Origin: Bin127 sp965203505
Lineage (GTDB): Bacteria; Chloroflexota; Dehalococcoidia; Lucifugimonadales; Lucifugimonadaceae
Direction: 5' to 3'
Assembly (NCBI GenBank): GCA_965203505.1
Contig: OZ241880.1
Location: 310,001 to 374,000, forward strand
Length of the DNA stretch: 64,000 nucleotides
This document shows, piece after piece, positions 17,191 through 26,147 of the stretch. The translations under genes and the position numbers were made by a program. Every line of letters starts with the position of its first letter. Within the stretch, counting starts at the first letter, position 1. The notes under the pieces are model-generated. The model had not been told where the DNA came from and ran no database searches. It worked only from the letters and a program-made list of their open reading frames with translations.

Positions 17191-18975
17191 ATGAAAATGG
17201 AACTTATGCTCCACCGATACCTGATGCTCTCGCCTAACTTAGCTCTTGCGATCTTAATCACGCTCACCTTCATCACCCTCGCCTGCACCCCCACGCCCGA
17301 CGACACCACCCTCGAACCCACCCCCACCCCCCGCACCACCTTCGTAAACGCAACCCGCGTCCCAACCGTCACACCGTCACCAACCGCGGTTCTGCCGACA
17401 CATACCCCAACACTTACTCCCGAACCTGCGGGCACTCCCTCACCTACTCCAACCCCCGAACCCCTATCCGAACGCGAGGCGTATTGCCGAGACCACGTGC
17501 TGCCCACGCCCACTCGTGAACCGGGAGAGACGCCCACACCGGTCCCGACTTCACCGCCCGGCATCCCCGAAGATGAGGTGCCGAGCGAATGGCTGGCCAA
17601 AATGGATGAGGTCGAAGTGTGGGTTCAGGGCTACTACAATGTGGACGACGATCTGGTCGGCGAGTTCAAGCGCCGATTCGTGGACGAGGACACGTGGCAG
17701 CAGTGGATGAGGGACGATGTCGAGGATTGGGCAACCGACGAAGATTCGGCCGTCGATCTTTGGCAGCAGATCTATCGCACGCTGACTTTGCTGTCGCCCG
17801 AAGGTGATCTCGTCGAGTTTGTCACTGACTACCAATCCGAGCAATTCGTCGGCGTCTACGACTCCAAAAAGCGCGAGTTCGTCGTCTTGGCAAGTGGAGG
17901 AGAGTTCGACACGCTCGCGGAACTAATCTACGCACACGAATACGCCCATCACGTCCAAAACGAGAAGTATGACTACCCCTTTTTCCACGACTGTTACCAA
18001 GCTGACGAAGACGCCCACGATGCGCTGCACGCGTTGATCGAAGGCGATGCGATCAGAATGGAGGGCGAGTACATCAACGATGTCATCGGTTGGGACCGTT
18101 ACGAGGAACTCTTCGACAGCCAAGACGTTTCCGATGATGACCCGCCCGATGAGCCGGACATGTTCCAATTCCGGCAGACCCAATCACGTTTCACCTACTA
18201 CGATGGCGCAAGATTTGTCATCGATGTCGCTCTTTTTTCACCGTGCCCCGGCTGCGATTCCGAACGCGACCGCATCGATCACGCATTCGCAAATCCACCT
18301 TTCACTACCGAACAGGTATTGACGCCCCAAAAGTTCTACGATGCTGAAGAACCGTTTGCGTTGAACTGGGGAGATGCAACGTTTGAAGACGGTTGGCAAG
18401 TGCGGTCGTCAACAACGATCGGGCGAGCAACATGGATCATCCTCTTGAACACCTTGATCGATGGCGATATCGACGAGGTGCATTCAGCACATCCCGGATG
18501 GCGTGGCGACTTCGCCACCTTGTTGGAAAACGACGAAGGGAAAGCTCTCTATCTGACAGTCGCCGAGTGGGAGAACGACGAATATGTCAAAAGCCTAGCC
18601 GGCGCATTCGATGGTCGTTCTCGATTGACGAGGGTCGAGCATCCGCAAAAACCCGAGCGTCAACCATTCGATGATCTATACCTTTGGCAAAGCGAAACGG
18701 GCGCTATCGCAATGGGCGTGGAGTTTCTACCAGTGGACAGGTTTTATCGCAAGTTCGTCGCCGTCGGACCAGATGTCGAGTCCGTCGAAACAGCGGTTTA
18801 CGCTGCCCGCGACAATCTGATCGTCGCTGGCGCGGCAGCAGACCAAGGCGTGGCTCCCGTAAGTTCAAAAAAATTAGCTTCGGTTTCCTCGCCGTCGGAC
18901 CCGACTTCGAACACGTTGACCAAGCAATCCGTGCGGCCCACGCAGATCTTTACTAAACCAACAACCGGATCGTAG
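17191..18975 (+). CDS. Lipoprotein zinc metalloprotease (HEYAH), with aberrant tail
   Basis: A 594-residue exported protein. A signal ends in 'ITLAC' (Cys about 32), followed by about 90 residues of PTPTP tether, then a catalytic domain. The zinc motif 'HEYAHHVQNE' is followed by 'EGDAIRMEGEY', which supplies the likely third ligand, as in gluzincin proteases. It would act at the cell surface. After 'FVAVGPDVESVETAVYAARDNLIVAG' the frame continues into about 45 residues of low-complexity sequence. This extra DNA contains, in another frame, a second copy of the same C-terminal motif (see next entry), so the true end was probably displaced. Confidence 0.8.
   Translation: MKMELMLHRYLMLSPNLALAILITLTFITLACTPTPDDTTLEPTPTPRTTFVNATRVPTVTPSPTAVLPTHTPTLTPEPAGTPSPTPTPEPLSEREAYCRDHVLPTPTREPGETPTPVPTSPPGIPEDEVPSEWLAKMDEVEVWVQGYYNVDDDLVGEFKRRFVDEDTWQQWMRDDVEDWATDEDSAVDLWQQIYRTLTLLSPEGDLVEFVTDYQSEQFVGVYDSKKREFVVLASGGEFDTLAELIYAHEYAHHVQNEKYDYPFFHDCYQADEDAHDALHALIEGDAIRMEGEYINDVIGWDRYEELFDSQDVSDDDPPDEPDMFQFRQTQSRFTYYDGARFVIDVALFSPCPGCDSERDRIDHAFANPPFTTEQVLTPQKFYDAEEPFALNWGDATFEDGWQVRSSTTIGRATWIILLNTLIDGDIDEVHSAHPGWRGDFATLLENDEGKALYLTVAEWENDEYVKSLAGAFDGRSRLTRVEHPQKPERQPFDDLYLWQSETGAIAMGVEFLPVDRFYRKFVAVGPDVESVETAVYAARDNLIVAGAAADQGVAPVSSKKLASVSSPSDPTSNTLTKQSVRPTQIFTKPTTGS
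18876..18956 (+). pseudogene. Out-of-frame remnant of a paralog's C-terminus
   Basis: Read two bases out of the protease frame, this stretch encodes 'FLAVGPDFEHVDQAIRAAHA' plus three residues and a stop. It matches the protease's own end 'FVAVGPDVESVETAVYAARD'. It is best explained as the tail of a lost tandem paralog fused out of frame after a deletion. Confidence 0.55.
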
Positions 18976-19043
18976 GCACCGCCCGTCTCACCCGTGCACA
19001 ATTTGGACCTCGACCGCACACGCAGTCTTGTCGAACGCGGCAT

Positions 19044-19415
19044 CTAGGAACTGCTGTCATCAATCCTGTTCAACATCGCTCGGAGGTCGATGAGCATTTT
19101 GGGGATGTCGGTTTTGATCGTGTCCCAAACGATGTCTGTGTCGATCGCTTGGTACCCATGCGTAATCCGATCGCGCATCCCGATGATCTCGCCCCACGGA
19201 ATATCCGGGTTCGAACTGCGAATTTCTTGGGGAATGTGCCTCGCCGCCTCGCCGATGATGCTGATATCCCACAACGTCGCCTTATATGTCCGTTCGTCCT
19301 TCACGAATTCTTCGATATTCATGCGATCGGTGAATGCCAAGACCGCGTCACCGCTCGCGATCATGTCCGAGATAAACGGCCGCCATCCCTGCTCGGGCTT
19401 TTCTCCATCAAACAT
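19044..19415 (-). CDS. hepT: HepT-like RNase toxin
   Basis: A 123-residue HEPN toxin with the diagnostic Rx4HxY motif as 'RDRITHGY' near residue 81, and the family's 'LWDISIIGEAARHIP'. HepT toxins cleave RNA and are silenced by MntA, which AMPylates the Tyr of this motif. It overlaps the upstream mntA by 8 bases in one operon (type VII module). Confidence 0.9.
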   Translation of the reverse strand: MFDGEKPEQGWRPFISDMIASGDAVLAFTDRMNIEEFVKDERTYKATLWDISIIGEAARHIPQEIRSSNPDIPWGEIIGMRDRITHGYQAIDTDIVWDTIKTDIPKMLIDLRAMLNRIDDSSS

Positions 19416-19710
19416 TGATCAGATCACGCTCTACGTTTGGTCGAATCTCTTTACGTAGTTCGTGCATGCGCGCCAAGTCTACCGAACGTCCGAAAACATC
19501 TTCTAGATAGATCTGGGCTCCAAAGTAAGACCTGAAGGTAGGTTTCACACCAAACTTCACAACTACATCGACGTCGCTCTCTTCAGTCCCCTCATCCCTC
19601 GCGAAGGACCCGTACAGCGAAATTTCAGACACGCCAAACCGCTCCTTCATGATCGGCTTATGTCGCCGGAGGAGGTCAAGAACGTCGTCTCGGTTGAGTT
19701 TTGAGGACAT
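19408..19710 (-). CDS. mntA: MntA-like nucleotidyltransferase antitoxin
   Basis: A 100-residue minimal nucleotidyltransferase with GSx10DxD as 'GSFARDEGTEESDVD' (about residues 34-48) and a third acidic residue in 'RSVDLA'. It transfers AMP to HepT and thereby neutralises it. It is first in the two-gene operon. Complete and normal in length. Confidence 0.9.
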   Translation of the reverse strand: MSSKLNRDDVLDLLRRHKPIMKERFGVSEISLYGSFARDEGTEESDVDVVVKFGVKPTFRSYFGAQIYLEDVFGRSVDLARMHELRKEIRPNVERDLINV

Positions 19711-19773
19711 TGCAACGCGGGCCGGAGGTTTTGTGGCTATGGTGCGATTTTAACCATCTGCCCGATTTGCGCC

Positions 19774-20820
19774 TCAATTCTGAACAATATGCACCTTCAC
19801 CGCCCCCGTAGTCTTATCAAACGCCGTATCGAACGCCTCGCCAACATCCTCCAATCCGAAGCGGTGTTTGACCGCGTCACGGTACGGATAGTGTCCGGAG
19901 GCGAGCAGGTTGATCGCCACCACGTAATCATGCACCCCGTCGATGATGCCGTAGCAGTTCGACGAGATGATTTTGATCTCCCGGATGAGCGGGTCGAAGA
20001 GGTCGACCTCCATCGGTATCTTGATGCCGCCAAGGTAGACCATGATGCCTTGGTTACGTGTGGCTTTGATCGCCTCGTGGAACGAACCAGTCTGATGTCC
20101 TCCGACCGATTCAACAACCACGTCTGCGCCGACGCCGTCGGTGACTTCCATAACCCGGTCCGCCAACTCTCCCGGTTCCGCTCCAGTTACGATGTCAGCG
20201 CCCATTTTTTCCGCCATTTCGGCCTGTTGCGGATACTTGGCTGACGCGATGACTTTGCTTGCTCCAAAGGCGTGCGCGCAGGCGATCGATGACAGCCCGA
20301 TTGGGGCAGAGCCCACGATCGCGACGACATCGCCCGGCTTCATCCCTGAATACCGAAGTCCGTGGACCGAAACCGCCATCGGTTCAACCAACGCGCCATC
20401 GGTCCAGTCCATATCGTCGCCGATCTTGAAGAGACCGAGCGGACGTCGCGTCATGTATTCAGCGAAACCGCCCCCCGAATCCTCCACGAAGTTCATACAG
20501 TGTCGGTATTGACCATAGTTGCAGAACCGACAGTCGAAGCAGGCGCGCCCGGAGCAGACCGTATCGATCGCTACGCGATCGCCGACTTGCAACTTGTGGT
20601 TGCCGGGAGGCAATTCGACGATCTCACCAGCCACTTCGTGACCCGACGGCATGTCCTGTGCTTCGTCGCGCCGCGTCGTCATGTGTAGGTCCGAGCCGCA
20701 GATACCAGTTTGGCGGACACGTATCAATGCCGCACCCTCAAACATCTCCGGCATCGGCGCGTCCTTTGTCCGATACACCCCTGTTCCATCGTCCAACGCC
20801 GCTCGCATCGTCGTTGCCAT
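19774..20820 (-). CDS. Zinc-dependent polyol/threonine-type dehydrogenase
   Basis: A 348-residue medium-chain dehydrogenase. Catalytic zinc ligands are C41 (GICGSDLH) and H61/E62 (GHEVAGE). The structural zinc cysteines are present at 94, 97, 100 and 108, unlike the homolog at 3232. The cofactor region reads 'VAIVGSAPIGLSSIACA', where the usual GxGxxG is GSAPIG. It resembles sorbitol or L-threonine dehydrogenases and acts on a secondary alcohol of a sugar or amino acid. It is divergent from the DapA-like gene with a 125-base gap, which suggests a shared pathway. Confidence 0.88.
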   Translation of the reverse strand: MATTMRAALDDGTGVYRTKDAPMPEMFEGAALIRVRQTGICGSDLHMTTRRDEAQDMPSGHEVAGEIVELPPGNHKLQVGDRVAIDTVCSGRACFDCRFCNYGQYRHCMNFVEDSGGGFAEYMTRRPLGLFKIGDDMDWTDGALVEPMAVSVHGLRYSGMKPGDVVAIVGSAPIGLSSIACAHAFGASKVIASAKYPQQAEMAEKMGADIVTGAEPGELADRVMEVTDGVGADVVVESVGGHQTGSFHEAIKATRNQGIMVYLGGIKIPMEVDLFDPLIREIKIISSNCYGIIDGVHDYVVAINLLASGHYPYRDAVKHRFGLEDVGEAFDTAFDKTTGAVKVHIVQN

Positions 20821-20945
20821 AACTCAACCTCCGTTTCTCGCTCTGTCTCAATTCGCTTGTGTTGCAGATAAGGATACGCGCGATGAACCCCTCAACATCG
20901 CGTCTAAAATACGCACAGCGAAATTCAGCATGAAACGAGATCAAC

Positions 20946-21899
20946 ATGGCACCACAAGCTAGCGGAACCCAGACCAACAACCGCGGCGTTTTCTCGATAC
21001 CCGTTACTCCATTCAACGAAGACGGCAGCGTCGACTACGAGTCGTTGCGGCGCTGCGTTGGGTACTGCGTGGAGGCAGGGGCGCACGGCATCGTAATGCC
21101 AGTGAACGCCAGCGAAGGTCCGCGGCTTACCGATGAGGAACGCGATGAGGTGCTGCGCGTCGGCGTCGCCACAGTTGGTGGTGCCGTGCCGGTGGTTGCT
21201 GGTGCGAGCGGAATCTCGATTGAACATTGCATCGAACGTGCCCGCGTCGCCGTCGAGTGCGGAGCGGACTCCATAATGGCCATGCCCGTCAACGGCATGG
21301 GTGGAGGTCAAGAAACGATCGATCTATACGGCGCTCTCAGCGAAGCGACCGGACTGCCGATCTGGCTTCAAAACAACAAACCGCCAACCGGTCCAACGAT
21401 CCCGACTCCGACACTGATCCGGATCATCGAAGAGATCCCGCGCGCCAACCTGCTCAAAGAAGAGAGCCTGTTGCCGGGCAATGTCATGACCGCCGTGCTC
21501 GATGCGTGTGGTGACAAAGTCGAGTCGATCATGGGCGGCATGGGAGGACGCTTCCTGTTGGCGGAGTATCGACGAGGCGGCGCAGGCACGATGCCGGCGG
21601 GTCACATCACCGAAGCACACGTCGCCGTGTGGCACGCTCTCGAAGCGGGCGGAGTCGATGAAAGCGGTCAGCAAGTGGTGACTGACGAGGCGCGAGCAAT
21701 ATTCAATCGCATCCTGCCGTCGCTGAACTTCGAATTCTTCTTCGGCGTCACTACCTACAAGCAGGCGTTTTGGCGACGCGGCATCATAAAGACGCCGATC
21801 ACACGGCAACCCGGATCAAAGGCGTTCGACCGCTACGACGGCGAAGAGCTGGATACCATTCTCCACGAGATTTCGGACCTGCTTACGTGGCGCCGCTGA
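20946..21899 (+). CDS. Dihydrodipicolinate synthase-family aldolase lacking the catalytic Tyr
   Basis: A 317-residue (beta/alpha)8-barrel protein of the DapA/NanA family. The Schiff-base lysine is K171 in 'NLLKEES'. Two hallmarks differ. The usual YN before the 'P-x-R-T-G' turn reads 'WLQNNKPPTG', so the proton-relay Tyr is Gln (about 142). The 'GTTGE' loop reads 'VNASEG'. It is therefore unlikely to be the lysine-biosynthesis enzyme and is better called an aldolase or dehydratase of a keto-acid. Divergent from the dehydrogenase. Confidence 0.87.
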   Translation: MAPQASGTQTNNRGVFSIPVTPFNEDGSVDYESLRRCVGYCVEAGAHGIVMPVNASEGPRLTDEERDEVLRVGVATVGGAVPVVAGASGISIEHCIERARVAVECGADSIMAMPVNGMGGGQETIDLYGALSEATGLPIWLQNNKPPTGPTIPTPTLIRIIEEIPRANLLKEESLLPGNVMTAVLDACGDKVESIMGGMGGRFLLAEYRRGGAGTMPAGHITEAHVAVWHALEAGGVDESGQQVVTDEARAIFNRILPSLNFEFFFGVTTYKQAFWRRGIIKTPITRQPGSKAFDRYDGEELDTILHEISDLLTWRR

Positions 21900-21994
21900 C
21901 AGCGTTACCAAATATGGTCGATTGATGGACGCCTTACAAAGAGTCCGGGGTTGGGGCACGTGGTTACGGGTTTGGCTGCGGAACGCTCGCTGTT

Positions 21995-22495
21995 TTGGTT
22001 TTAATCTTCTCGGCGATCAGCGTGGTTTTATTCGGTATCTGGGCTTACAACGCGATCGACGACAAGATGGCGCGGCTAGAGCAGCAACTCGACCGCGCTC
22101 AAGATCAATTCGACCGAGCATTGGACAATAATGACCGGGCGTTGACGACGTACGACGAGATCCTCGACGACATCGAAACCAACAGACGAGAAATCAACCA
22201 ACAGATGACAAGGGTCATCGAACGTAACGAAGATTCGCTGAGGCTCTACCGAGAGCTTTTAATCAAGGCTGACGAAGCGGCTGATGAGGCAGAGAAATTG
22301 CCCGCAGACCTCCGCGATTTCAGGATTGAGGTCGCACGCTTGGCGGTTGAAACTCAAAGGTTGAACATGGAGATCGTGGCAGTGCAAAACGATGTGTGCG
22401 CGCTCGGTCGAGGAATCAACACGATTGCTGAAGACATTGATGATTTCCGATCGGTGCTCGGGCAAGTCTTAGACGCGTTCGGGTCTGCGCCGTAA
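21995..22495 (+). CDS. Membrane-anchored coiled-coil protein, possibly frameshifted at its start
   Basis: A 166-residue protein: one N-terminal transmembrane segment ('LIFSAISVVLFGIWAYNAI') followed by about 110 residues of heptad-rich coiled coil. The only in-frame start is a TTG at 21995 that cuts into the hydrophobic segment. The frame is open back to 21926 without an ATG, while another frame has ATG at 21925 ('MDALQRVRGWGTWLRVW'). A one-base shift near 21980-21990 would join them, so the true start may be 21925. It overlaps the convergent gene by 27 bases. Function unknown. Confidence 0.6.
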   Translation: MVLIFSAISVVLFGIWAYNAIDDKMARLEQQLDRAQDQFDRALDNNDRALTTYDEILDDIETNRREINQQMTRVIERNEDSLRLYRELLIKADEAADEAEKLPADLRDFRIEVARLAVETQRLNMEIVAVQNDVCALGRGINTIAEDIDDFRSVLGQVLDAFGSAP

Positions 22496-23269
22496 TATCC
22501 AAGAACCCGCACCTATGACCGCAAGCAACGCTATGCCGAGGATCAAGAGATGCATCGCAGTTGTAGACGTGAACACCGCCCCTCCCGTCACTGGCAACTC
22601 AACGATTTGAACTTCCACGACCGGTGTCGGAGGCAACGGCGCCGGCGATCCTTCTATGCCCACGACTACCGCCGTCGGCACCGTCCCCACATATCCGCAC
22701 ATCTGTAATCCAGATCTGTCTAGCCTAGAGGTGGACGTAAGTACGGTCTGCGAACCGACCGCTGGGTCGGTCGCGATCAACCGAACGGCGTCGATATTGG
22801 CCAGATATCCGCTCGGCAGCGGAACACACGCCATCGCCGGTTTTCTGAACGTAAACGGGGACTTCAATGGTTTGCCCGCACCATCGACGGCACCGATGAC
22901 GTAGTAGTGCCCACCGATCGTGTACCGATGATGAGTCATCCCGACGTTTGAGGCTGGGCCCTCCTTGGTCATGCGCACCGCTACTAGCAGCGCGCTCGGA
23001 ACGTCGCCCGGCAAAGCTTCAAACGAAAATCCATCGCCCACAATCGTTCCGCCCTCCCTTGGAGTGAACACCTCGTAAACATCGCCGTCCTCGTCAACCA
23101 CTATGACGGGGATCTCGCCAGGCGGGTTTACTGGCGTGGGGTCGGATGCTCTAGCCGTTTCAGTGGCGTGCAAGGAGGCGAAGACGATCATCGAAAATGA
23201 CATCAACGCGATCGCGACGAGCGATTTGACCGCTAATCTATGCCGGTCCGTTTTACGTATATCAAACAT
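22469..23269 (-). CDS. Secreted protein with LPxTG-like sorting signal
   Basis: A 266-residue exported protein from ATG 23269; a longer TTG start at 23332 is less likely. The N-terminal signal is 'AVKSLVAIALMSFSMIVFAS'. The body is an unrecognised beta-rich domain ('EIPVIVVDEDGDVYEVFTPREGG'). The C-terminus reads LPVTGG, then a hydrophobic helix ('MHLLILGIALLAVIGAG'), then RRRPER, which is the arrangement of a sortase substrate. No sortase lies in the window. It may instead simply stay anchored by the helix. Confidence 0.75.
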   Translation of the reverse strand: MFDIRKTDRHRLAVKSLVAIALMSFSMIVFASLHATETARASDPTPVNPPGEIPVIVVDEDGDVYEVFTPREGGTIVGDGFSFEALPGDVPSALLVAVRMTKEGPASNVGMTHHRYTIGGHYYVIGAVDGAGKPLKSPFTFRKPAMACVPLPSGYLANIDAVRLIATDPAVGSQTVLTSTSRLDRSGLQMCGYVGTVPTAVVVGIEGSPAPLPPTPVVEVQIVELPVTGGAVFTSTTAMHLLILGIALLAVIGAGSWILRRRPERV

Positions 23270-23490
23270 GAGTAGCCCATCCGGGTGTGCGGCTTTCGAT
23301 CCTCTTGCCTCGGATCTGCGCGTTGAAATCAACTTCCATAGTAAACCTATTGATCATTTGGCCTATTTGACTAACCTTTATGAGAAAAGCGCTTCGGCGG
23401 AAATTAAGCCGTTCCGACAACATATCGTGAACGTGTAAACTGAGACACACACGCAGCTGCAGATTCGCCCTGCGGCAACCACATCCCCCT

Positions 23491-25782
23491 ATGGCGAATA
23501 CTCAGACACTCGATACGAAGACCACAAAATCGTCGAGGCCGTCGCACCGGAACGGGTACCAACGTTCGCTCGCCCAACTCATGAACGCCGTTCATGAGTA
23601 CTTGCCCGAGGACGAGATCGAATTTATCCGGGCTGCATACGAATACGCCTATCTGGCGCATGACGGGCAGAAGCGTAAGTCCGGTGAGCCTTTCATCGTC
23701 CACCCGATTTTGGTCGCCTTTCGACTCGCACAACTTAAGCTTCCCTCAGACTTGATCGCCGCCGGTTTGCTTCACGATACCGTCGAAGATTGCGGCATCG
23801 AAGTCGATGATCTAAGCAAGGAATTCGGCAACGGTGTCGCGCTGCTAGTCGACGGCGTGACGAAGTTGAAGCAGATCGAGTTGAGGGCGCTCGACGGTGG
23901 GTCCGCAAAGCGCAGACACGCGGAAGATCGGGAACAGAAGCGGATCGAAAGCCTGCGCAAGATGTTCATCACCGCCGGCGAGGATCGACGTGTGTTGCTC
24001 ATCAAACTCGCCGACCGGATGCACAACATCGAAACTCTTCGACATCTCAATTCCGAGCAACAGGAACGTATCGCTCAGGAGACGATGGACATCTACGCCC
24101 CGTTGGCGGACCGCCTGGGCATGAACGATTGGAAATGGCGCCTCGAAGATCGAGCGTTTTACCACCTTGACCACCGGGAGTATCGGACAATCTCAGGCCT
24201 CGTCAAGCGCAAGCGACGCGAAAGGGAGCAGTACACGTCGCGCGCGGTCGACATGTTGCAAGATGCGATCATCGTAAAGAACGGGGTCAATGCATCCATC
24301 ACAGGCCGTGCGAAGCACCTTTACAGCATCTCGCGCAAGAAGAAGCGATACGAGGAGTTGGGCCGTACCTTCGACGAGATACACGACCTGATCGCATTGA
24401 GGGTGATCACCAACAACACCGCCGACTGCTACAACGCGCTGGGTATCGTGCACGGCCTTTGGCCAATGATCGAAGGCACGTTCGACGACTACATCTCGAA
24501 ACCGAAATCGAACGGGTACAGGTCGCTTCACACCACCGTGCTCGGACCGGACAACACGCCGTTAGAGGTGCAGATCCGTTCTCACGAAATGCACGAAGTG
24601 GCGGAGCAAGGATTCGCTGCGCATTGGGCATACAAACAAGGCGGCAACAACGACAGTGAAGGAGATTCTTCTGATCGCACGATGACGTGGCTCAAAGACA
24701 TGGTGTCACTCATCGATGATCCCAACGAATCCGATGAATTTATCGATCAGGTAGATGAACAACTCAGCACGGACAAGATCCAAGTCTTCACCCCGGCCGG
24801 TGACGTCATAGAGCTGCCACCCAGCGCCACGCCGCTAGATTTCGCGTACCGCATCCATACCGAGTTGGGTCACAGCACTGTCGGTGCCATGGTCAACGGG
24901 AAGATGGTCCAACTCAACACGCCGTTGGAGCCCGGGGATGTGATCGAGATTCGTAAAGCCCGAGCGCCACGTGGCCCGTCCCTTGATTGGCAAGACACCG
25001 AGAAACGCTATCTAGTCACTAACAGCGCACGCGCCAAGGTCCGCCAATGGTTCAGCCGCCAAGCCCGCGAAACAAATATGCAGCAGGGCAAGCAGCAACT
25101 CAAACGCGCGCTCGATCAACTCACACGAATGGGCCACGAGGTCGACGCGGGAGAGATTGCCGAACGGATGGGCTACGCGTCGACCGATGAGCTTGTTACT
25201 GACTTGGGCAAGACCCGGCAGCAACCGTCGGTGATTGTGCGCACCGTCGTGAAGGCGATGGAAGATGTCAGTCCAGATAACCTCATCGCCGAGCAACTTG
25301 CCGCCGGTGAGCGCGAAGCCAAACAAAACTTCGGCCACGATCTAGCTAAAGGCGTAGTCGTCATGGGACTCCCAGGCGTGCAAGTGAACTTCCCGCTTTG
25401 CTGCAGCCCGGTTTACGGAGACGAGATTGTCGGATACTTGACGCGGGGCAGAGGTGTGTCAGCACACCGCGACACTTGCCGCAACCTTCGCAACATCGAT
25501 CCCGACCGGCTCGTCGAAGTTGCCTGGGGACACATGGCCGGAACCTTCCCCGCGAGATTGCGCGTTGAGGGATCAGACCGCATCGGCTTGATACACGATC
25601 TTTGCGGAGTGATACGAGACGAGCGAATCAATCTCCACAAGATGGCTTCTGGCGAGGACATCGGCAAAGGCAGCACACGCATAGACTTCACTGTGTACAC
25701 CAGCGGTCTGGAGCAATTGGCGAGATTGTTTGATCGCTTAGAAGGCGTACGCGGCGTCTCACGCGTCGAACGCGTCAACTGA
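23491..25782 (+). CDS. rel: Bifunctional (p)ppGpp synthase/hydrolase Rel
   Basis: A 763-residue full-length RSH enzyme controlling the stringent response. The HD hydrolase domain has H71, HD (95-96) and ED (99-100) in 'GLLHDTVEDC'. The synthetase domain has 'YISKPKSNGYRSLHT' near 333. A TGS domain starts near 430 ('QVFTPAGDVIELP') and an ACT domain near 690 ('DRIGLIHDLCGVIRDERINL'). Both catalytic centres appear intact, so it should make and degrade (p)ppGpp. Followed by rpsT. Confidence 0.96.
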   Translation: MANTQTLDTKTTKSSRPSHRNGYQRSLAQLMNAVHEYLPEDEIEFIRAAYEYAYLAHDGQKRKSGEPFIVHPILVAFRLAQLKLPSDLIAAGLLHDTVEDCGIEVDDLSKEFGNGVALLVDGVTKLKQIELRALDGGSAKRRHAEDREQKRIESLRKMFITAGEDRRVLLIKLADRMHNIETLRHLNSEQQERIAQETMDIYAPLADRLGMNDWKWRLEDRAFYHLDHREYRTISGLVKRKRREREQYTSRAVDMLQDAIIVKNGVNASITGRAKHLYSISRKKKRYEELGRTFDEIHDLIALRVITNNTADCYNALGIVHGLWPMIEGTFDDYISKPKSNGYRSLHTTVLGPDNTPLEVQIRSHEMHEVAEQGFAAHWAYKQGGNNDSEGDSSDRTMTWLKDMVSLIDDPNESDEFIDQVDEQLSTDKIQVFTPAGDVIELPPSATPLDFAYRIHTELGHSTVGAMVNGKMVQLNTPLEPGDVIEIRKARAPRGPSLDWQDTEKRYLVTNSARAKVRQWFSRQARETNMQQGKQQLKRALDQLTRMGHEVDAGEIAERMGYASTDELVTDLGKTRQQPSVIVRTVVKAMEDVSPDNLIAEQLAAGEREAKQNFGHDLAKGVVVMGLPGVQVNFPLCCSPVYGDEIVGYLTRGRGVSAHRDTCRNLRNIDPDRLVEVAWGHMAGTFPARLRVEGSDRIGLIHDLCGVIRDERINLHKMASGEDIGKGSTRIDFTVYTSGLEQLARLFDRLEGVRGVSRVERVN

Positions 25783-25886
25783 AACGCGTCGATTCGGCTC
25801 GTTCACGATCCCACTCTTATAGAATCGAACGAGTCTGCGTTATCAGACCAGTCCACATCGGACAGTTTCTACTTGAAAGGTAGCCA

Positions 25887-26147
25887 ATGCCTGCAGCCAA
25901 GTCAATGCGCGTACAACGTCGCCGAGCGGCGCGAAACCGTGCCGTGCGCTCGCTCGTACGTACGCGTGTCACAACAGCGCGCAAGGCGATCGACGACGCT
26001 CCGTCAGACGCCGATACAGTCGCATCGCTCCGTGCCGCGATGAGCGCATTGGACGTCGCGACCCGAAAAGGCGTCATACACCGCAACCAGTCCTCACGCA
26101 AGAAGAGCAGGTTGGCCAAACGCCTCAACAAAGCTCTCGCGAGCTGA
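25887..26147 (+). CDS. rpsT: 30S ribosomal protein S20
   Basis: An 86-residue, highly basic three-helix protein with the S20 signature 'ATRKGVIHRNQSSRKKSRLAKRLNKAL' in two parts: 'KGVIHRN' and 'KKSRLAKRLN'. It binds 16S rRNA early in small-subunit assembly. Its stop overlaps the next ATG as TGATG, so the downstream gene is translationally coupled. Confidence 0.93.
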   Translation: MPAAKSMRVQRRRAARNRAVRSLVRTRVTTARKAIDDAPSDADTVASLRAAMSALDVATRKGVIHRNQSSRKKSRLAKRLNKALAS

